Of a DNA stretch of 64,000 bases, positions 56,487-64,000 are shown one piece after another. The position numbers and the translations under genes were made by a program. How positions within the stretch are numbered: the first letter of the stretch is position 1; the number at the start of each line of letters is the position of its first letter. The notes under the pieces were generated by a model that saw only the letters and a program-made list of their open reading frames with translations, did not search any database and was not told the DNA's origin. Source of the stretch: Massilia soli (lineage in GTDB: Bacteria > Pseudomonadota > Gammaproteobacteria > Burkholderiales > Burkholderiaceae_D); the NCBI RefSeq assembly GCF_016809835.1, contig NZ_JAFBIL020000003.1, positions 310,001 through 374,000 on the forward strand, in the 5' to 3' direction.

Positions 56487-57734
56487 CTATCGCTGCCGAA
56501 AACGCACGTCCTCGGCGACAACCGCCGCATCCTTGTTCTTTTTCGGTTTTTTGGGCTTTTTAACCACTTCTCCAGCCGTGTTGGTGACCGGGACGCGGTG
56601 ATCCGGCTCAAAACCGGGCTCGTCGATGCGTTCGAGGGTCTGCCTGGTCAGCACCTCGATCGCGGCCAGCTGGCGCACCTCGTCGGCGCATACCAGCGAC
56701 ACCGCTTCGCCGGACGCGCCCGCGCGGCCGGTGCGGCCGGTGCGGTGGATGTAATCCTCGGCCACGATCGGCAGGTCGAAGTTGACCACATGCGGCAGGT
56801 CGTCGATATCGAGGCCGCGCGCGGCCACGTCGGTCGCCACCAGGATCTTGACCTCGCCCGCCTTGAAGCGCTCCAGCGCGCGCAGGCGCGCAGGTTGCGC
56901 CTTGTCGCCGTGGATCGAATCGGCGGCGACGCCGTGCGCGGCCAGCCTGGTCACCAGCTCCTCGACGCCGTGGCGGGTCTTGACGAACACCAGCACCTGG
57001 CCCCAGCGGTGTTTCTTCAGCAGGTGCAAGAACAGCTCGGGCTTGCGCTTCTTATCGACCGGCACCGCCCACTGGCGAATCTTCTTGACCGTGGTGTTGC
57101 GCGGCGACGCTTCCAGCGACACCGGGTCCTTCAGCAGCTTGCCGGCCATGGTGCGGATGGCGTCCGAGAAGGTGGCCGAAAACAGCAGCGTCTGGCGGGT
57201 TGCCGGCAAGGCCATGAAGATGGCGTCGAGCTCGCGCGAAAAGCCCAGATCGAGCATGCGGTCGGCTTCATCGAGCACCAGCGTGACCAGCTGGTCGAAC
57301 CTGACCGCGTTCTGACTGTGCAAGTCGAGCAGGCGGCCCGGCGTGGCCACCATGACATCGACGCCTTTGCGCAGCTTCATCATTTGCGGGTTGATGCTGA
57401 TGCCGCCGTAGGCCACCATGGTGCGCAGCGGCAGGCTGGCCCCGTAGGCGCGGAAACTCTCGTGCACCTGTTCGGCCAGTTCGCGGGTGGGCACCAGCAC
57501 CAGCGCGCGCACGCAGTTGCTGCCCACTTGCGGGCCTTCCATCGTCAGGCGCTGCAGCAGCGGCAGCGCGAAGCCGGCGGTCTTGCCGGTGCCGGTCTGG
57601 GCCGCGGCCATGACGTCGCGCCCGGCCAGCACGGCAGGAATGGCCTGCGCCTGCACCGGGGTCGGCGTGGTGTAGTCCAGCGCTTCGAGGGTGCGCAGCA
57701 GTGGGTCGATCAGACCGAGTGAAACAAACGACAT
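56487..57734 (-). CDS. rhlE: DEAD-box RNA helicase, RhlE type
   Basis: ATP-dependent RNA helicase of 415 residues with all core motifs: the Q motif ([16 protein letters not shown]...[10 protein letters not shown]), motif I (AQTGTGKT), DEAD as [15 protein letters not shown] as FSATF, and HRTGRTGR. The C-terminus ends in a basic lysine-rich tail ([13 protein letters not shown]), typical of RhlE-like proteins and likely used to bind RNA. Role: ribosome assembly or RNA remodelling, often at low temperature. It is upstream of fnr by 40 bases on the same strand, so some co-transcription is possible. Confidence 0.92.
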   Translation of the reverse strand: MSFVSLGLIDPLLRTLEALDYTTPTPVQAQAIPAVLAGRDVMAAAQTGTGKTAGFALPLLQRLTMEGPQVGSNCVRALVLVPTRELAEQVHESFRAYGASLPLRTMVAYGGISINPQMMKLRKGVDVMVATPGRLLDLHSQNAVRFDQLVTLVLDEADRMLDLGFSRELDAIFMALPATRQTLLFSATFSDAIRTMAGKLLKDPVSLEASPRNTTVKKIRQWAVPVDKKRKPELFLHLLKKHRWGQVLVFVKTRHGVEELVTRLAAHGVAADSIHGDKAQPARLRALERFKAGEVKILVATDVAARGLDIDDLPHVVNFDLPIVAEDYIHRTGRTGRAGASGEAVSLVCADEVRQLAAIEVLTRQTLERIDEPGFEPDHRVPVTNTAGEVVKKPKKPKKNKDAAVVAEDVRFRQR

Positions 57735-57784
57735 GTGAGGATACCTTGCAGCAAATTTAAACAGGCCGCCAGTTTAACGTGTTC

Positions 57785-60409
57785 TCATTGGTTCCCGGCC
57801 ACGATGATGAAATCGCGGGCGTTGAGGATGGTTCCGTCAGGTGCTATCTCTATCAGGTGCATGCCGGTGTCGGACAGCCCGAGCCGCGCGAGCTGGGCCG
57901 GGGCGATGCGCAGCAGGTAGAGGCCGGGGAACACGGCCGGGATGACGTAGTAGCCGTCGGACGAACTTTTCATCGTGGCGGCCACCTTGCGGCCGTGGCC
58001 GACCAGTTCCAGTTCCAGGTCGCCGATCGGGCGGCGCACGCCATCGACCAGCACGAAAGTGGTGCCGTCCACTTCACCGGTCATCGACAGCGCGAAGTCG
58101 AGCTGGCTCACCTTGCCTGGCCGCGGCACCACGCGCAGGCCCTTCACCTGGGGCTGCAGCTGCGGGTCTTCCACCGTGTCGGAATCGACGCCGATGTCGA
58201 GATGCATGTAGGCAGGCAGGCGGCTGACGTAAGCGACCCCGTTGGCATCGGTGCGCGCCAGGTGGCTGCCGCCATTGAGGGTGAAGCCGGCATTGGGCAC
58301 CGGCTCGTCGCCTTCGTCCATCACCCCGTTCAGGTTGCGGTCGAGGAAAACGCGGAGCGAGGCGGCGCCGGTGCCGGCCATCGGCTGGGCATCGGTCATG
58401 ATGCGGCGCTGGCGTGGTTCAAGGCCAAGCGCCATGAACAGCTGGACGCCGGCGCCGAATTCGCGGCGGCTGGTGTAAAAGCCGTTGAGTCCGAGGCCGA
58501 AGCTGCCCAGGCTTTTGTTGAGCGCCCCAGTCAGTCGGTAGTGCGGATCGGCGAACCAGCGCACCAGTCCCAGGTTGGCGACGACGCCGGCGGCCATGTG
58601 GTAGTCGGCCGACAGCGCCAGCGAGCGCAGGTCGGCGTCGGGAGCGATGGCGTAATCGAGCTGGCCATTGATGCTGACGCCAGCGACCCGGCGGCTGGCC
58701 TGGACCACGCCGTCGGCGTATTTGTTGCCGCCGACTGACTGCCAGCGCAGCGCATTGCTCAGCGCCATACCGTTACGGTAGGCAGACACCCGCCCCTGCA
58801 ACTGGGTAGCCTCGAGGCCCGAGGCCAGCGTGTCGCGGCGCGCCTGGAGCGACACCGGAAACGCAACCCCGGGCGCCAACAGCGCGCCGTCGACCCGGAT
58901 CTCGTCGCGGCTGCGGACCGGATCGCGCGCGGGCTGAAACACTTCGCTGGTGAAACCGTCGAGCTGGGCGCGGCTGGCCGACACGGACAGGTTGCCGATC
59001 CGCGTCTTGATGCTGGCCTGGGCCATCTGGCCGCCGTCGCCTGCCCTGGCCACTTCGCCGCTGAGGATGAACGATTTCAGGTAGCCATGCAGGCCGAGAT
59101 GGCTGTAGCGCTGCTCGACGGCGCCAACCGGCAGCCGTGCCAGCGCGCCAGTGGCCGACAGGTGGCTGGCCAGGCCCCACTCGAACTGTGCCAGGCTGCG
59201 CGTGCGGCCGTCGCGGTCGCGGTGCTGCGCCACGCTGTAGTACAACGCCCCCGGCGCGACTGCCGACTGCTCCAGCAGGAAGCTCTGGCGTTCGACGCGC
59301 AGCTGCCCAAGCGGGCCGTGGAATACCAGCCGGAACTCGTTGGGGCCGTAAGCGAGCGGCATGTCGGCGAAGGTGTACTTGCCGTCCGGGCTGGCCTGCT
59401 GGAAGCCGACCAGCGCTTCGTTGTAGTACAGCTCGACGTCCCAGCCCGGCGGCAGGTCGCCCTGCAGCGTGTGCTTGTCGAAGCGGGTCGGCTGGTTCAG
59501 CGGCCGGTTGGACAGCGCGGCGCCATTGCCGGTCGAACTACTGTAGGAGATATTGGGCAGTCCCGGCACCGCAACGCTGCCGACCAGGGCGGTGCGTGCA
59601 TGGAGCAGCCCGAGCAGCCCCGCATCCGGGTCGTTGCGCCCCAGCGTCAGGCGCAACTGCCCGGACGGGTTGCGCGGATCGCCCGGGTTGCGGGTGGCGA
59701 ACAGCGAGGCTTGCATGCCGAGCAAGTCCGAGGTGAGGTAGGCGCTGTAATTGCTTTCGGTGCGGCGCCCCGAGCCGGTGTCGGACATCGACAGCCCGAT
59801 CGTCTGGTCGATGAAGGGGACGCTGGCAAGATTGTATGGCGCGTCGTGGCGCGCGAAGCCCGGGTCGCTGGCGCGGTCGCGCGCGCCTTTGGCCTGGCCG
59901 CGCTGGCGCCGTTCCAGCCCGGCCTGCATCGGCAGCTTTTCGCGCGGTGTGATGGTGAGCGAAAGGCTGGGCAAGTCAATCCCGATGTCGACCGGCAGCC
60001 AGCGCGCGAGCAGGGTGCTCGACACATAGATGTCGTCGGCGGCCAGCTTGACCATGGCGCGGTCGAGCAGTTCGCGGCGTCCCCCATTGATGACTTCGCG
60101 CTCGATCACGTCGAGGCTGAAGACGCGCTCTTCCGACAGCACATAGCCGCTGGCGCGGGCCTCGGCAGGGGTGGTGGAGATCGCCAGGGTCAGCAACCTG
60201 GACAGTTCACCGAGCGGCAGCAGGATTTCGCGCTCGACCTGATAGGCTGTGATGGCATCGGCCAGTACGTGGCGGCCCATGCGCACCTCGAACAGCAGCA
60301 CGCTGGCGTCGGTGTGCGGCGCTGGCTGCTGGCCCTGGGCGCAGGCGTCCAGCGCCGGCCCGATCGCCAGCAAAGCGCACAACAGGAACCTCGCGGCGAA
60401 CTGCATCAA
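57785..60409 (-). CDS. usher-like outer-membrane protein with SdrD B-like domain
   Basis: Outer-membrane protein of 874 residues, encoded after a pilus chaperone and two DUF4402 proteins. It has a signal peptide (ends CAQG) and a repeat-rich barrel region with usher-like features such as LQGDLPPGWDVELYYNEALV and DMPLAYGPNEFRLVFHGP. Near the C-terminus is an SdrD B-like/carboxypeptidase-regulatory module (DRNLNGVMDEGDEPVPNAG, about residues 688-706), with a second beta-sandwich after it. The classical PapC_C ending is not obvious. It probably exports the DUF4402 subunits. It is 50 bases upstream of rhlE and 150 bases downstream of the chaperone gene. Confidence 0.78.
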   Translation of the reverse strand: MMQFAARFLLCALLAIGPALDACAQGQQPAPHTDASVLLFEVRMGRHVLADAITAYQVEREILLPLGELSRLLTLAISTTPAEARASGYVLSEERVFSLDVIEREVINGGRRELLDRAMVKLAADDIYVSSTLLARWLPVDIGIDLPSLSLTITPREKLPMQAGLERRQRGQAKGARDRASDPGFARHDAPYNLASVPFIDQTIGLSMSDTGSGRRTESNYSAYLTSDLLGMQASLFATRNPGDPRNPSGQLRLTLGRNDPDAGLLGLLHARTALVGSVAVPGLPNISYSSSTGNGAALSNRPLNQPTRFDKHTLQGDLPPGWDVELYYNEALVGFQQASPDGKYTFADMPLAYGPNEFRLVFHGPLGQLRVERQSFLLEQSAVAPGALYYSVAQHRDRDGRTRSLAQFEWGLASHLSATGALARLPVGAVEQRYSHLGLHGYLKSFILSGEVARAGDGGQMAQASIKTRIGNLSVSASRAQLDGFTSEVFQPARDPVRSRDEIRVDGALLAPGVAFPVSLQARRDTLASGLEATQLQGRVSAYRNGMALSNALRWQSVGGNKYADGVVQASRRVAGVSINGQLDYAIAPDADLRSLALSADYHMAAGVVANLGLVRWFADPHYRLTGALNKSLGSFGLGLNGFYTSRREFGAGVQLFMALGLEPRQRRIMTDAQPMAGTGAASLRVFLDRNLNGVMDEGDEPVPNAGFTLNGGSHLARTDANGVAYVSRLPAYMHLDIGVDSDTVEDPQLQPQVKGLRVVPRPGKVSQLDFALSMTGEVDGTTFVLVDGVRRPIGDLELELVGHGRKVAATMKSSSDGYYVIPAVFPGLYLLRIAPAQLARLGLSDTGMHLIEIAPDGTILNARDFIIVAGNQ

Positions 60410-60515
60410 TCGGCAAATACCCTATCAATTGGCGGATCGGCGAGCGCCATTCCGGAAGCTAGAATTATTGTCGAAACGTACTGAGGCTGATCGAGGGAAC
60501 AGGATGGGTTTCCCC

Positions 60516-60565
60516 CTCCTTTTGGTAGCTTGTCTTGCGGCTCCTGTTGGTAGCTTTCCTTACGG
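60516..60565. repeat. 25-base tandem duplication at the chaperone 3' end
   Basis: Two adjacent 25-base units (60516-60540 and 60541-60565), beginning CTCCTNTTGGTAGCTT and ending CGG, agree at 21 of 25 positions. The second unit includes the chaperone stop codon (complement at 60560-60562); the first is just downstream of the gene. It lies in the gap before the usher gene. Confidence 0.8.
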
Positions 60566-61399
60566 CAGGGGGAGCGAGGTTTGGGCCAGCACGCCGCCGC
60601 CGGCGTCGGCGCGATGGCGGAAGGTGGCGGTCAGGGTGCCGCGCGCCAGCGCCATGCCGGCAGGCACCTGCAGCGGCAGGCTGGCGCGGCGCAGCAGGTT
60701 GGGGCTGTAGACCGCGACGCCGCCTGCGCTGGCCAGAACTTGCGGCTTGCCGCCCTGGGGCGTGAAGCTCACTTCCAGGTCGCCATAGACGGAGCGGTTG
60801 CCGGCGCGCTCGAACTGCAGCGACGCCGAGGGCGCAGCACCGGCGGCGCCCCGGTGGAGGGCCAGCTGCGACAAGCTCACCGTGGCGTCGGTGGCGCCGT
60901 GGCGCACGATCACCGGTATCGAAGCGCCGACCAGTGCGCGCAGCACCACGCCGATGTCGCTGCGCTTGGCGTGGCTCTCGATGCTGGTGCTGCCTTCGGC
61001 CACGGCCAGCTTCTCGAAATGCAGGTGCGAGCGGTATTCCCCATCGGCCAGCAGCGCAGGCTTGCGCAGCATCAGCCGCACGGTCTGGGCGGTGCCCGGC
61101 TCGAGCGTGATCTGGCGCGGCGAGTAGCGCAGCATCGGCTCGGCGACCAATTCGCCCGGTCGCGCACTGTCGGCGGCCTCGAACTGGCCGTCGTCGGTCA
61201 TGCGGCGATTGACCAGCGTAATACGGTAGGTCGCCGGTTCCTTGCTGTCGTTGATCAATTCAACCTGGGCTGCGCGGGCGTTCTTCTCGAATACGATGCG
61301 GGTCGGATGCAGCATCAGGTCGGCATGTGCCGATTGCGACAGCAGCGCCAGCAGCACGGGAAGCAGCAGGCGGGCAGGGCGGGCCAGGTGGTAAAACAT
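60560..61399 (-). CDS. PapD-like fimbrial chaperone
   Basis: Periplasmic immunoglobulin-fold chaperone of 279 residues for pilus subunits. The signal peptide ends SAHA. The first domain has the PapD G1-strand region (LRKPALLADGEYRSHLHFEKL) and the LHPTRIVFEKNARAAQVELIND start. The second domain (residues about 150-279) is less conserved. The start has AAGGA upstream. It sits between two DUF4402 subunit genes and the usher-like gene on the same strand, an order consistent with a subunit-subunit-chaperone-usher operon. Confidence 0.86.
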   Translation of the reverse strand: MFYHLARPARLLLPVLLALLSQSAHADLMLHPTRIVFEKNARAAQVELINDSKEPATYRITLVNRRMTDDGQFEAADSARPGELVAEPMLRYSPRQITLEPGTAQTVRLMLRKPALLADGEYRSHLHFEKLAVAEGSTSIESHAKRSDIGVVLRALVGASIPVIVRHGATDATVSLSQLALHRGAAGAAPSASLQFERAGNRSVYGDLEVSFTPQGGKPQVLASAGGVAVYSPNLLRRASLPLQVPAGMALARGTLTATFRHRADAGGGVLAQTSLPLP

Positions 61400-61442
61400 G
61401 TGGCGATCCTTTCGAGGGGCCGCTGCACGCGCAGCCCGGTCA

Positions 61443-61982
61443 TTATTGGTAGTTAACAGTGAGGTTGAAGGTGCCCGAGTAGGTGCCGGGCGCCTGGTTC
61501 GGTGCCACCGTCAGGGTGGCGCCGATGTTGAGTATCAGGCCGGCAGCCGTCAACGGCAGCACGGTCCCGGAATCGTTGATGAAGTTTCCCAGGGACATGC
61601 TTGATGCGCCGCTACTGATGGACACGGTGCCATTCGCCGGTAGGGACATGACGACCGACTTGTTGGTGCCGCCCTTAAGTTGCGCCACATTGAAGCCGGC
61701 ACTGCCGGCGCCGGCTGAATTGATGAGTATGACGCCGCCGCTGCGCGAGCGCGCGCCGTTCGGCGCAATGGTGACGCTGCCGCCGCTGCCGGCGACAAAC
61801 TTGCCGAAACTAAGCGTCCTGATGTTGGCTAACGAAAAGCCATCGGCAGGTCCCCCATCGGGCAGGTTCATGCCCGGTAAAACGCCGCCGCCATCAATCG
61901 GGGGAAGCAATTGCGCACGCCCCGGACCGGCCGCAAGCAGCAGCGCCAGGCATAGGGCAAGGTGGAGGCGGCGCGCCAACAT
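61443..61982 (-). CDS. DUF4402-type secreted subunit, second copy
   Basis: Secreted beta-rich protein of 179 residues with a signal peptide (MLARRLHLALCLALLLAAGPGRAQ). It has the DUF4402 pattern: LSFGKFVAGSGGSVTIAPNGARSRSGGV early, and an ILNIGATLTVAPNQAPGTYSGTFNLTVNYQ-type ending. The alternating Gly/Ser/Thr/Val composition and the final YSG-x-F-N-L-T-V strand resemble donor-strand-exchanged subunits. It is probably a minor pilus subunit or tip protein; the extra N-terminal segment (LPPIDGGGVLPGMN...) is not in the first copy. It lies between the first copy and the chaperone. Confidence 0.8.
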   Translation of the reverse strand: MLARRLHLALCLALLLAAGPGRAQLLPPIDGGGVLPGMNLPDGGPADGFSLANIRTLSFGKFVAGSGGSVTIAPNGARSRSGGVILINSAGAGSAGFNVAQLKGGTNKSVVMSLPANGTVSISSGASSMSLGNFINDSGTVLPLTAAGLILNIGATLTVAPNQAPGTYSGTFNLTVNYQ

Positions 61983-62010
61983 CGGACGGATGCTCGCGCG
62001 CCGGTGATGC

Positions 62011-62526
62011 TTAGTTGTACTGGACGGTCGCGACCAGGGTGCCCGAGTACAGGCCTGCCGCCTGCGCCGCGCCGACGGTCAGCACGCCGCCGACATAGAC
62101 CGACTGGGCGCCGCCGGTCAGGGTGCCGGTCGCAGCGTTGCCGCTGGTTGCGTTTGCGCCAGTCAGGTCGCTGATGGTGGTGAAGGTCATGCTGTTGGCG
62201 CCCGACGTCAAGGTGGTCGGAGCCAGCGCGATCGAATACGTCGCGCCTGTTTCACCGGCGACGTCGAACTTTGCCGCGGTGGTGGTGCTTGCCATCTCGA
62301 CGACGCCCGTCGAAGACCGGACGCCACTGGTGCTGATGGTGACGGAACCGCCTGCACCGACTCCAAACTTGCCGAAAGCCAAGTCTTCCACCTTGGTAAT
62401 CGTGATTGGCTGCATGATTGTGGCAGAGGTGTTTGCCGTGGCATCAGCTGCCAGTGCCGACGGGGTGATCGCCACAGCTGCGACGGCGATGGCGAGTTTG
62501 AGTGTAGTGCGGAATTGCTTGGTCAT
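62011..62526 (-). CDS. DUF4402-type secreted subunit, first copy
   Basis: Secreted beta-rich protein of 171 residues, first gene of the minus-strand operon. The signal peptide (MTKQFRTTLKLAIAVAAVAITPSALA) is followed by the DUF4402 signature (ITKVEDLAFGKFGVGAGGSVTIS) and the closing GLYSGTLVATVQYN strand. A good ribosome site (AAGGAAG) and the AT-rich promoter region upstream suggest strong expression, as expected for a major pilus subunit. It is 28 bases upstream of the second copy. The exact structure built is unknown. Confidence 0.82.
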   Translation of the reverse strand: MTKQFRTTLKLAIAVAAVAITPSALAADATANTSATIMQPITITKVEDLAFGKFGVGAGGSVTISTSGVRSSTGVVEMASTTTAAKFDVAGETGATYSIALAPTTLTSGANSMTFTTISDLTGANATSGNAATGTLTGGAQSVYVGGVLTVGAAQAAGLYSGTLVATVQYN

Positions 62527-62913
62527 GATGTGTCTTCCTTCAGGCGTTTATTTTCGCCGGCGCCGGTATGGCGCAAGCTCCTTTGAATCCGGTTGGCAAT
62601 CCTTACAGGTGTTGCCATCCTTCAACTTGCTATTTTGCGATGGCATCATAACAAGCTTTCTCCTACGCATTACTTATATTTATGGTATTTAACAAAAAAT
62701 GACATTTTGTTGCGTAAACGCTGTCGCCGCCCCCGCGCCAATGGTTATCGGCGGGTAAGAAAGGCGGCGCATGGACTGTTGACGGCAGCACCCGCCAGTT
62801 CCGCTTGCGCTAGATCAGGTAAACGACAGGCAGGGCTAAAGTTCGATGGAGACGATGGCAAGCGCGCAAGCGCAGACCTGCTGCGGGGCAGCGGAGGTAT
62901 CGGCCGCGACCGG
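62527..62913. promoter_or_regulatory. promoter region of the DUF4402 operon
   Basis: No gene was seen in these 387 bases. An AT-rich core at about 62640-62720 contains the inverted repeat AACAAAA (62691-62697) and TTTTGTT (62705-62711), with AATGACATT between them. It is a plausible operator or promoter for the minus-strand subunit operon. The regulator is not recognisable. Confidence 0.45.
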
Positions 62914-63042
62914 TCAAGCCCGGTCGACAGTGGCGAAGTGCGGCGTGATAACGGTCGGCTTAAGCGGTTCGTGCCTGTCCTTGCACGCGGCAAGCGACAG
63001 CAGGCAGGCGAGGGCGCCGATAGCCTTGAGGCAACGGATCAT
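62914..63042 (-). CDS. 42-residue lipoprotein
   Basis: Tiny gene encoding MIRCLKAIGALACLLSLAAC followed by a 22-residue polar peptide (KDRHEPLKPT...DRA). It has a lipoprotein signal with lipobox LAAC (Cys20) and a perfect ribosome site (AAGGAGAG, four bases before the ATG). The mature part is short and charged. No family recognised; small entericidin- or RcsF-like roles cannot be told from sequence. It runs toward the DUF4402 operon but is separated from it by the 387-base promoter region. Confidence 0.72.
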   Translation of the reverse strand: MIRCLKAIGALACLLSLAACKDRHEPLKPTVITPHFATVDRA

Positions 63043-63217
63043 GGGACTCTCCTTTACCATTTCATCATAATGCGTTTTGGGTAAATACGCTGCGCTACGC
63101 GCGTCTTTACGCTATGAAAATCGGGCACTTCGATCTGGTTGGCACCATTGATCCGTGATAAATTCTCCCGCAGCAAGAGCGCACAGCGCCTGCCTTTCAC
63201 GAACACGGAGACCATGC

Positions 63218-64000
63218 ATGCCAGTTAGCACCCGTCGCGCCGCGAAGATTACCCTCGCGCTTGTCACCTCATTCCTTCTTGCCTCCAGCGCGCTTGCCCA
63301 GGGAGCGCCGTCGGCAGCCCCGGCGGCCGTTGAAGCCGCCGCCCAGCAACGCAACCCGGCCTTCGATGCCTGGGCTGACAAATTCGCCGCCGGCTGGGTA
63401 CGCCTGTCGCCCGAGCGCGCGACGTCGTCGCAATACTTCAGCGGCGCCGAGCAGCAGGCGCTCGACCGCCAGTTGTCGCCCCAGACCAAGGCGCAGCGCC
63501 TGAAATACGTGGCGATGGCGCGCAACGGCATCACCCGCCTCGACCGCTTCCTGGCGGGCAAACTCGAGGACACCCAGCGCATTTCCGCGCAAACCATGCG
63601 CTGGTCGCTGGCCAACAGCATCGCCAACGAGCCATTCGAAGACCACGCGTTCGTATTCTCGCAGTTCAGCGGCGCGCATATCTCGCTGGTCACCTTCATG
63701 ACCGAGACCCATCCGATCCGCAACGCGGCCGACGTCGACAGCTATCTCGCGCGCCTCGCGCAAGTGGGCACCCGGCTCGACGAAGCGACCGCGCGCGCGC
63801 GCAGCGCCAGCGAGCGCAAGCTGATCCCGCCGCGCTTCATCCTGGAACGCGCGCAAGGGCAGGTCGACGCCTTCCTGAAGCCGGCGCCCGAGCAGAACGT
63901 GCTGGTCACCTCGCTGGCCGAGCGCAGCGCCAGGCTGGCCGACCTGACCCCGCAGGCGCGCGACGCGGCCATCGCCCGCGCCACCGCGATCGTGGCCGGC
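63218..64000 (+). CDS. DUF885-family secreted protein, partial
   Basis: 5' part (261 codons) of a gene cut by the window end. A signal peptide (RRAAKITLALVTSFLLASSALAQ) is followed by NPAFDAWADKFAAGWVRLSPERATSSQYF, the start of a DUF885 (gluzincin-like, possible carboxypeptidase-type) protein. The HExxH-type region would lie beyond the end, so activity cannot be checked. The ATG at 63218 was chosen over the out-of-frame ATG at 63214; CGGAG precedes it. It is divergent from the small lipoprotein. Confidence 0.85.
   Translation, partial: MPVSTRRAAKITLALVTSFLLASSALAQGAPSAAPAAVEAAAQQRNPAFDAWADKFAAGWVRLSPERATSSQYFSGAEQQALDRQLSPQTKAQRLKYVAMARNGITRLDRFLAGKLEDTQRISAQTMRWSLANSIANEPFEDHAFVFSQFSGAHISLVTFMTETHPIRNAADVDSYLARLAQVGTRLDEATARARSASERKLIPPRFILERAQGQVDAFLKPAPEQNVLVTSLAERSARLADLTPQARDAAIARATAIVAG

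Noticed and set aside
60410-60559. A possible small gene between the chaperone and the usher.
   Set aside because: No start codon with a ribosome site; the stretch is occupied by the tandem duplication and leader sequence.

Overview
The window is GC-rich, densely coded DNA from a betaproteobacterium, most likely of the family Oxalobacteraceae (Massilia/Telluria/Duganella type). The indications are a Burkholderiales-type trimeric porin, a bacteriophytochrome, a secreted pullulanase with a GH97 glucosidase, cyanophycin-type genes, a complete cbb3 oxidase locus with an FNR-type regulator, and many c-di-GMP and histidine-kinase proteins. The genus is inferred from gene content, not from a database match. 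I see no rRNA, tRNA, CRISPR array, prophage or insertion sequence.

Layout. 0-8 kb: a CHASE/PAS/GGDEF cyclase, a MaeB-type malic enzyme, a TonB-dependent receptor, and a rhodanese translationally coupled to it. 8-14 kb: a membrane MHYT-PAS-GGDEF-EAL protein divergent from a bacteriophytochrome kinase, which suggests light control of c-di-GMP. 14-20.4 kb: a porin, then a starch/alpha-glucan pair on the minus strand (lipoprotein pullulanase followed by GH97 glucosidase). 20.7-26.7 kb: a membrane zinc-ribbon protein with a YiaA/B-like protein, a YcgR-like PilZ protein, and a large exported beta-propeller amidohydrolase ending in a strong terminator. 26.7-27.4 kb: a non-coding stretch with REP-like palindromes and a direct repeat.

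27.4-32.1 kb is the most unusual part. A cyanophycinase faces an operon made of a heme-oxygenase-like (iron-containing redox enzyme) protein and a cyanophycin-synthetase-like protein. In the latter the ATP-grasp half is shortened and degenerate while the Mur-ligase half is intact. This looks like a dedicated amino-acid or peptide modification pathway rather than plain cyanophycin storage. 32.4-39.6 kb holds a PAS sensor kinase, an alpha/beta hydrolase and a very large hybrid kinase with two receiver domains and an Hpt domain.

39.6-56.4 kb is a low-oxygen island: two universal stress proteins, a Pat/ADP-forming acyl-CoA synthetase with GNAT domain, an Aer-like aerotaxis receptor, hemN, a SafE-like membrane protein, ccoI, ccoS (53 aa), ccoNOQP, ccoG, ccoH, an 80-aa membrane protein and, convergent, an FNR-type regulator. 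Three perfect FNR boxes (TTGAT-N4-ATCAA) lie upstream of pat, aer and ccoN, so the regulator next door probably controls its own neighbourhood. 56.5-62.5 kb carries an RhlE-type helicase and a non-classical chaperone-usher locus whose subunits are DUF4402-type proteins. A 42-aa lipoprotein (62.9 kb) and the start of a DUF885 protein close the window.
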